A DNA stretch of 7,733 nt, from the NCBI GenBank assembly GCA_946480685.1, contig CAMLLI010000170.1, positions 1 through 7,733 on the forward strand. The letters are read 5' to 3'. Within the stretch, counting starts at the first letter, position 1. Every line of letters starts with the position of its first letter. Positions 7,079 to 7,733 of this stretch are shown piece by piece. The translations under genes were made by a program, and so were the position numbers. Under the pieces are notes generated by a model. The model made no database searches, was not told the DNA's origin, and saw only the letters and a list, made by a program, of their open reading frames with translations. Source of the DNA: an uncultured Flammeovirgaceae bacterium. GTDB lineage: Bacteria; Bacteroidota; Bacteroidia; Cytophagales; Cyclobacteriaceae.

Positions 7079-7733
7079 CTACGGAAAACAGGTTCGTAAA
7101 AAATCATTCCGAAATTTACCCTCCGGATCATGAGTTTTAAACAATTGTTTAAAATCGGCCAATCTCTCGAAACGCTGTGCGATTTTTTCTGGCGAAAGCG
7201 TAAACAATTTACCCCAATGCGGTGCCGGGTTAAACGGAGCGAGCTTCGCCTCAATGAGTGGTAATAATTTCATAACGGCATCCACTTCCTGGTGCCACGT
7301 GAAGTGAAGAGCAATACAATCACGTTTATAGCAGGGACTCATCCACAGGTCATCTGCTTTGATCGTTCTTACTTCCGATATAAAAAGAAGGGGAGCAATC
7401 TGTTCATGAAGACTTTCTACAGCCATAAACGCTTCATAAGCATACTCGACCGGTATAAAATATTCCGACTGCAGTTCTTTACCAGAGCTTGGCTTAAAGC
7501 CCATTTTAAAATGTGGCAGGCGATCGTACCACGGCCCGAGTACACCCAATTGATCCGTACAATTCTCTGCCGACTCTTCTTCTATCGGATGTACATTTCG
7601 AGTTGCAAGTCTTGCGCCATAGAATTCGGCCGGAGCTGTATCCACGGGTATATCTGACTGCTTCTTGATCCACACTTCATTTATAGTCTTGTTCTGATAT
7701 TTTGTAAATAGACTCACACTATAGCCGGCCGAC
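7079..7733 (-). CDS. FAD-dependent alditol (xylitol-type) oxidase, C-terminal half (5' end outside window)
   Basis: The frame runs from a TAG at 7079-7081 to the window edge. A GTG at 7715-7717 is inside it, preceded in frame by SAGYS, and is probably not the start. The visible 217 residues match the substrate-binding half of VAO-type alditol oxidases, related to D-arabinono-1,4-lactone and L-gulonolactone oxidases. Motifs are VSLFTKY, ISEVRTI, ALHFTWH, PHWGKLFT and the C-terminal DPEGKFRNDFL. Numbering from the GTG codon, Glu115, Arg117, His138, Thr140 and Lys170 have the same spacing as the active-site residues Glu320, Arg322, His343, Thr345 and Lys375 that I recall for Streptomyces coelicolor AldO, a constant offset of 205. 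The missing N-terminal half would hold the FAD-binding domain with its flavin-attachment His. Such enzymes oxidise the terminal hydroxyl of polyols such as xylitol or sorbitol using oxygen, releasing hydrogen peroxide. No signal peptide can be judged. It is separated by 185 nt from the repressor gene and is probably a separate unit. Confidence 0.85.
   Translation of the reverse strand, partial: SAGYSVSLFTKYQNKTINEVWIKKQSDIPVDTAPAEFYGARLATRNVHPIEEESAENCTDQLGVLGPWYDRLPHFKMGFKPSSGKELQSEYFIPVEYAYEAFMAVESLHEQIAPLLFISEVRTIKADDLWMSPCYKRDCIALHFTWHQEVDAVMKLLPLIEAKLAPFNPAPHWGKLFTLSPEKIAQRFERLADFKQLFKTHDPEGKFRNDFLRTCFP

Noticed and set aside
7042..7254. 70-codon minus-strand frame at the 3' end of the oxidase gene
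   Set aside because: It overlaps the well-supported PHWGK to C-terminal region of the oxidase in a different frame and has a basic, family-free translation.
7292..7657. 121-codon plus-strand frame opposite the oxidase
   Set aside because: It is antisense to the exactly spaced active-site motifs of the oxidase, and its translation resembles no known family.

Overview
The window looks like a chromosomal segment of a Bacteroidota bacterium, probably in or near the Chitinophagaceae; this is inferred from style and not from a marker gene. The signs are moderate GC (near 47 percent by eye), almost no Shine-Dalgarno sequences before clear genes, a Bacteroidota-like promoter (ATTG, 18 nt, TAGAATTG), a signal peptide ending in VYS-Q, and a glycoside hydrolase at one edge.

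Layout, left to right. (1) Bases 1-423, plus strand: the C-terminal part of a GH43-type glycosidase, entering from outside the window. (2) Bases 424-600: an AT-rich convergent spacer with a perfect 12-bp stem-loop that can terminate transcription from both sides, set inside a longer imperfect inverted repeat. (3) Bases 601-6893, minus strand: a complete four-gene efflux operon, transcribed in the order TetR-family repressor, TolC-type outer-membrane factor, lipoprotein membrane-fusion protein, RND (HAE1/AcrB-type) inner-membrane pump. The genes are packed tightly: an ATGA overlap, a 17-nt gap and a 22-nt gap. (4) Bases 6894-7078: the control region of the operon, with a 22-bp near-palindrome of TetR-operator type directly abutting the repressor's ATG, and small AT-rich hairpins that may end the upstream gene. 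(5) Bases 7079-7733, minus strand: the C-terminal half of an FAD-dependent alditol (xylitol-type) oxidase, running off the right edge.

How it works together. The three envelope proteins should assemble into one tripartite proton-driven exporter spanning both membranes. The repressor is the first gene of the same transcript, and the operator lies between the predicted promoter and its start codon, so the simplest model is autorepression relieved by a pump substrate. The substrate cannot be read from sequence. The GH43 enzyme and the oxidase are separate transcription units with plausible roles in sugar or polyol metabolism; a link to the pump is not shown.

I do not see an undescribed system here. 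The content is a conventional efflux operon between two metabolic genes. The points most worth a second look are the operator/start-codon arrangement, the long imperfect inverted repeat at 440-596, and an apparent excess of TATA tetranucleotides in the pump gene.
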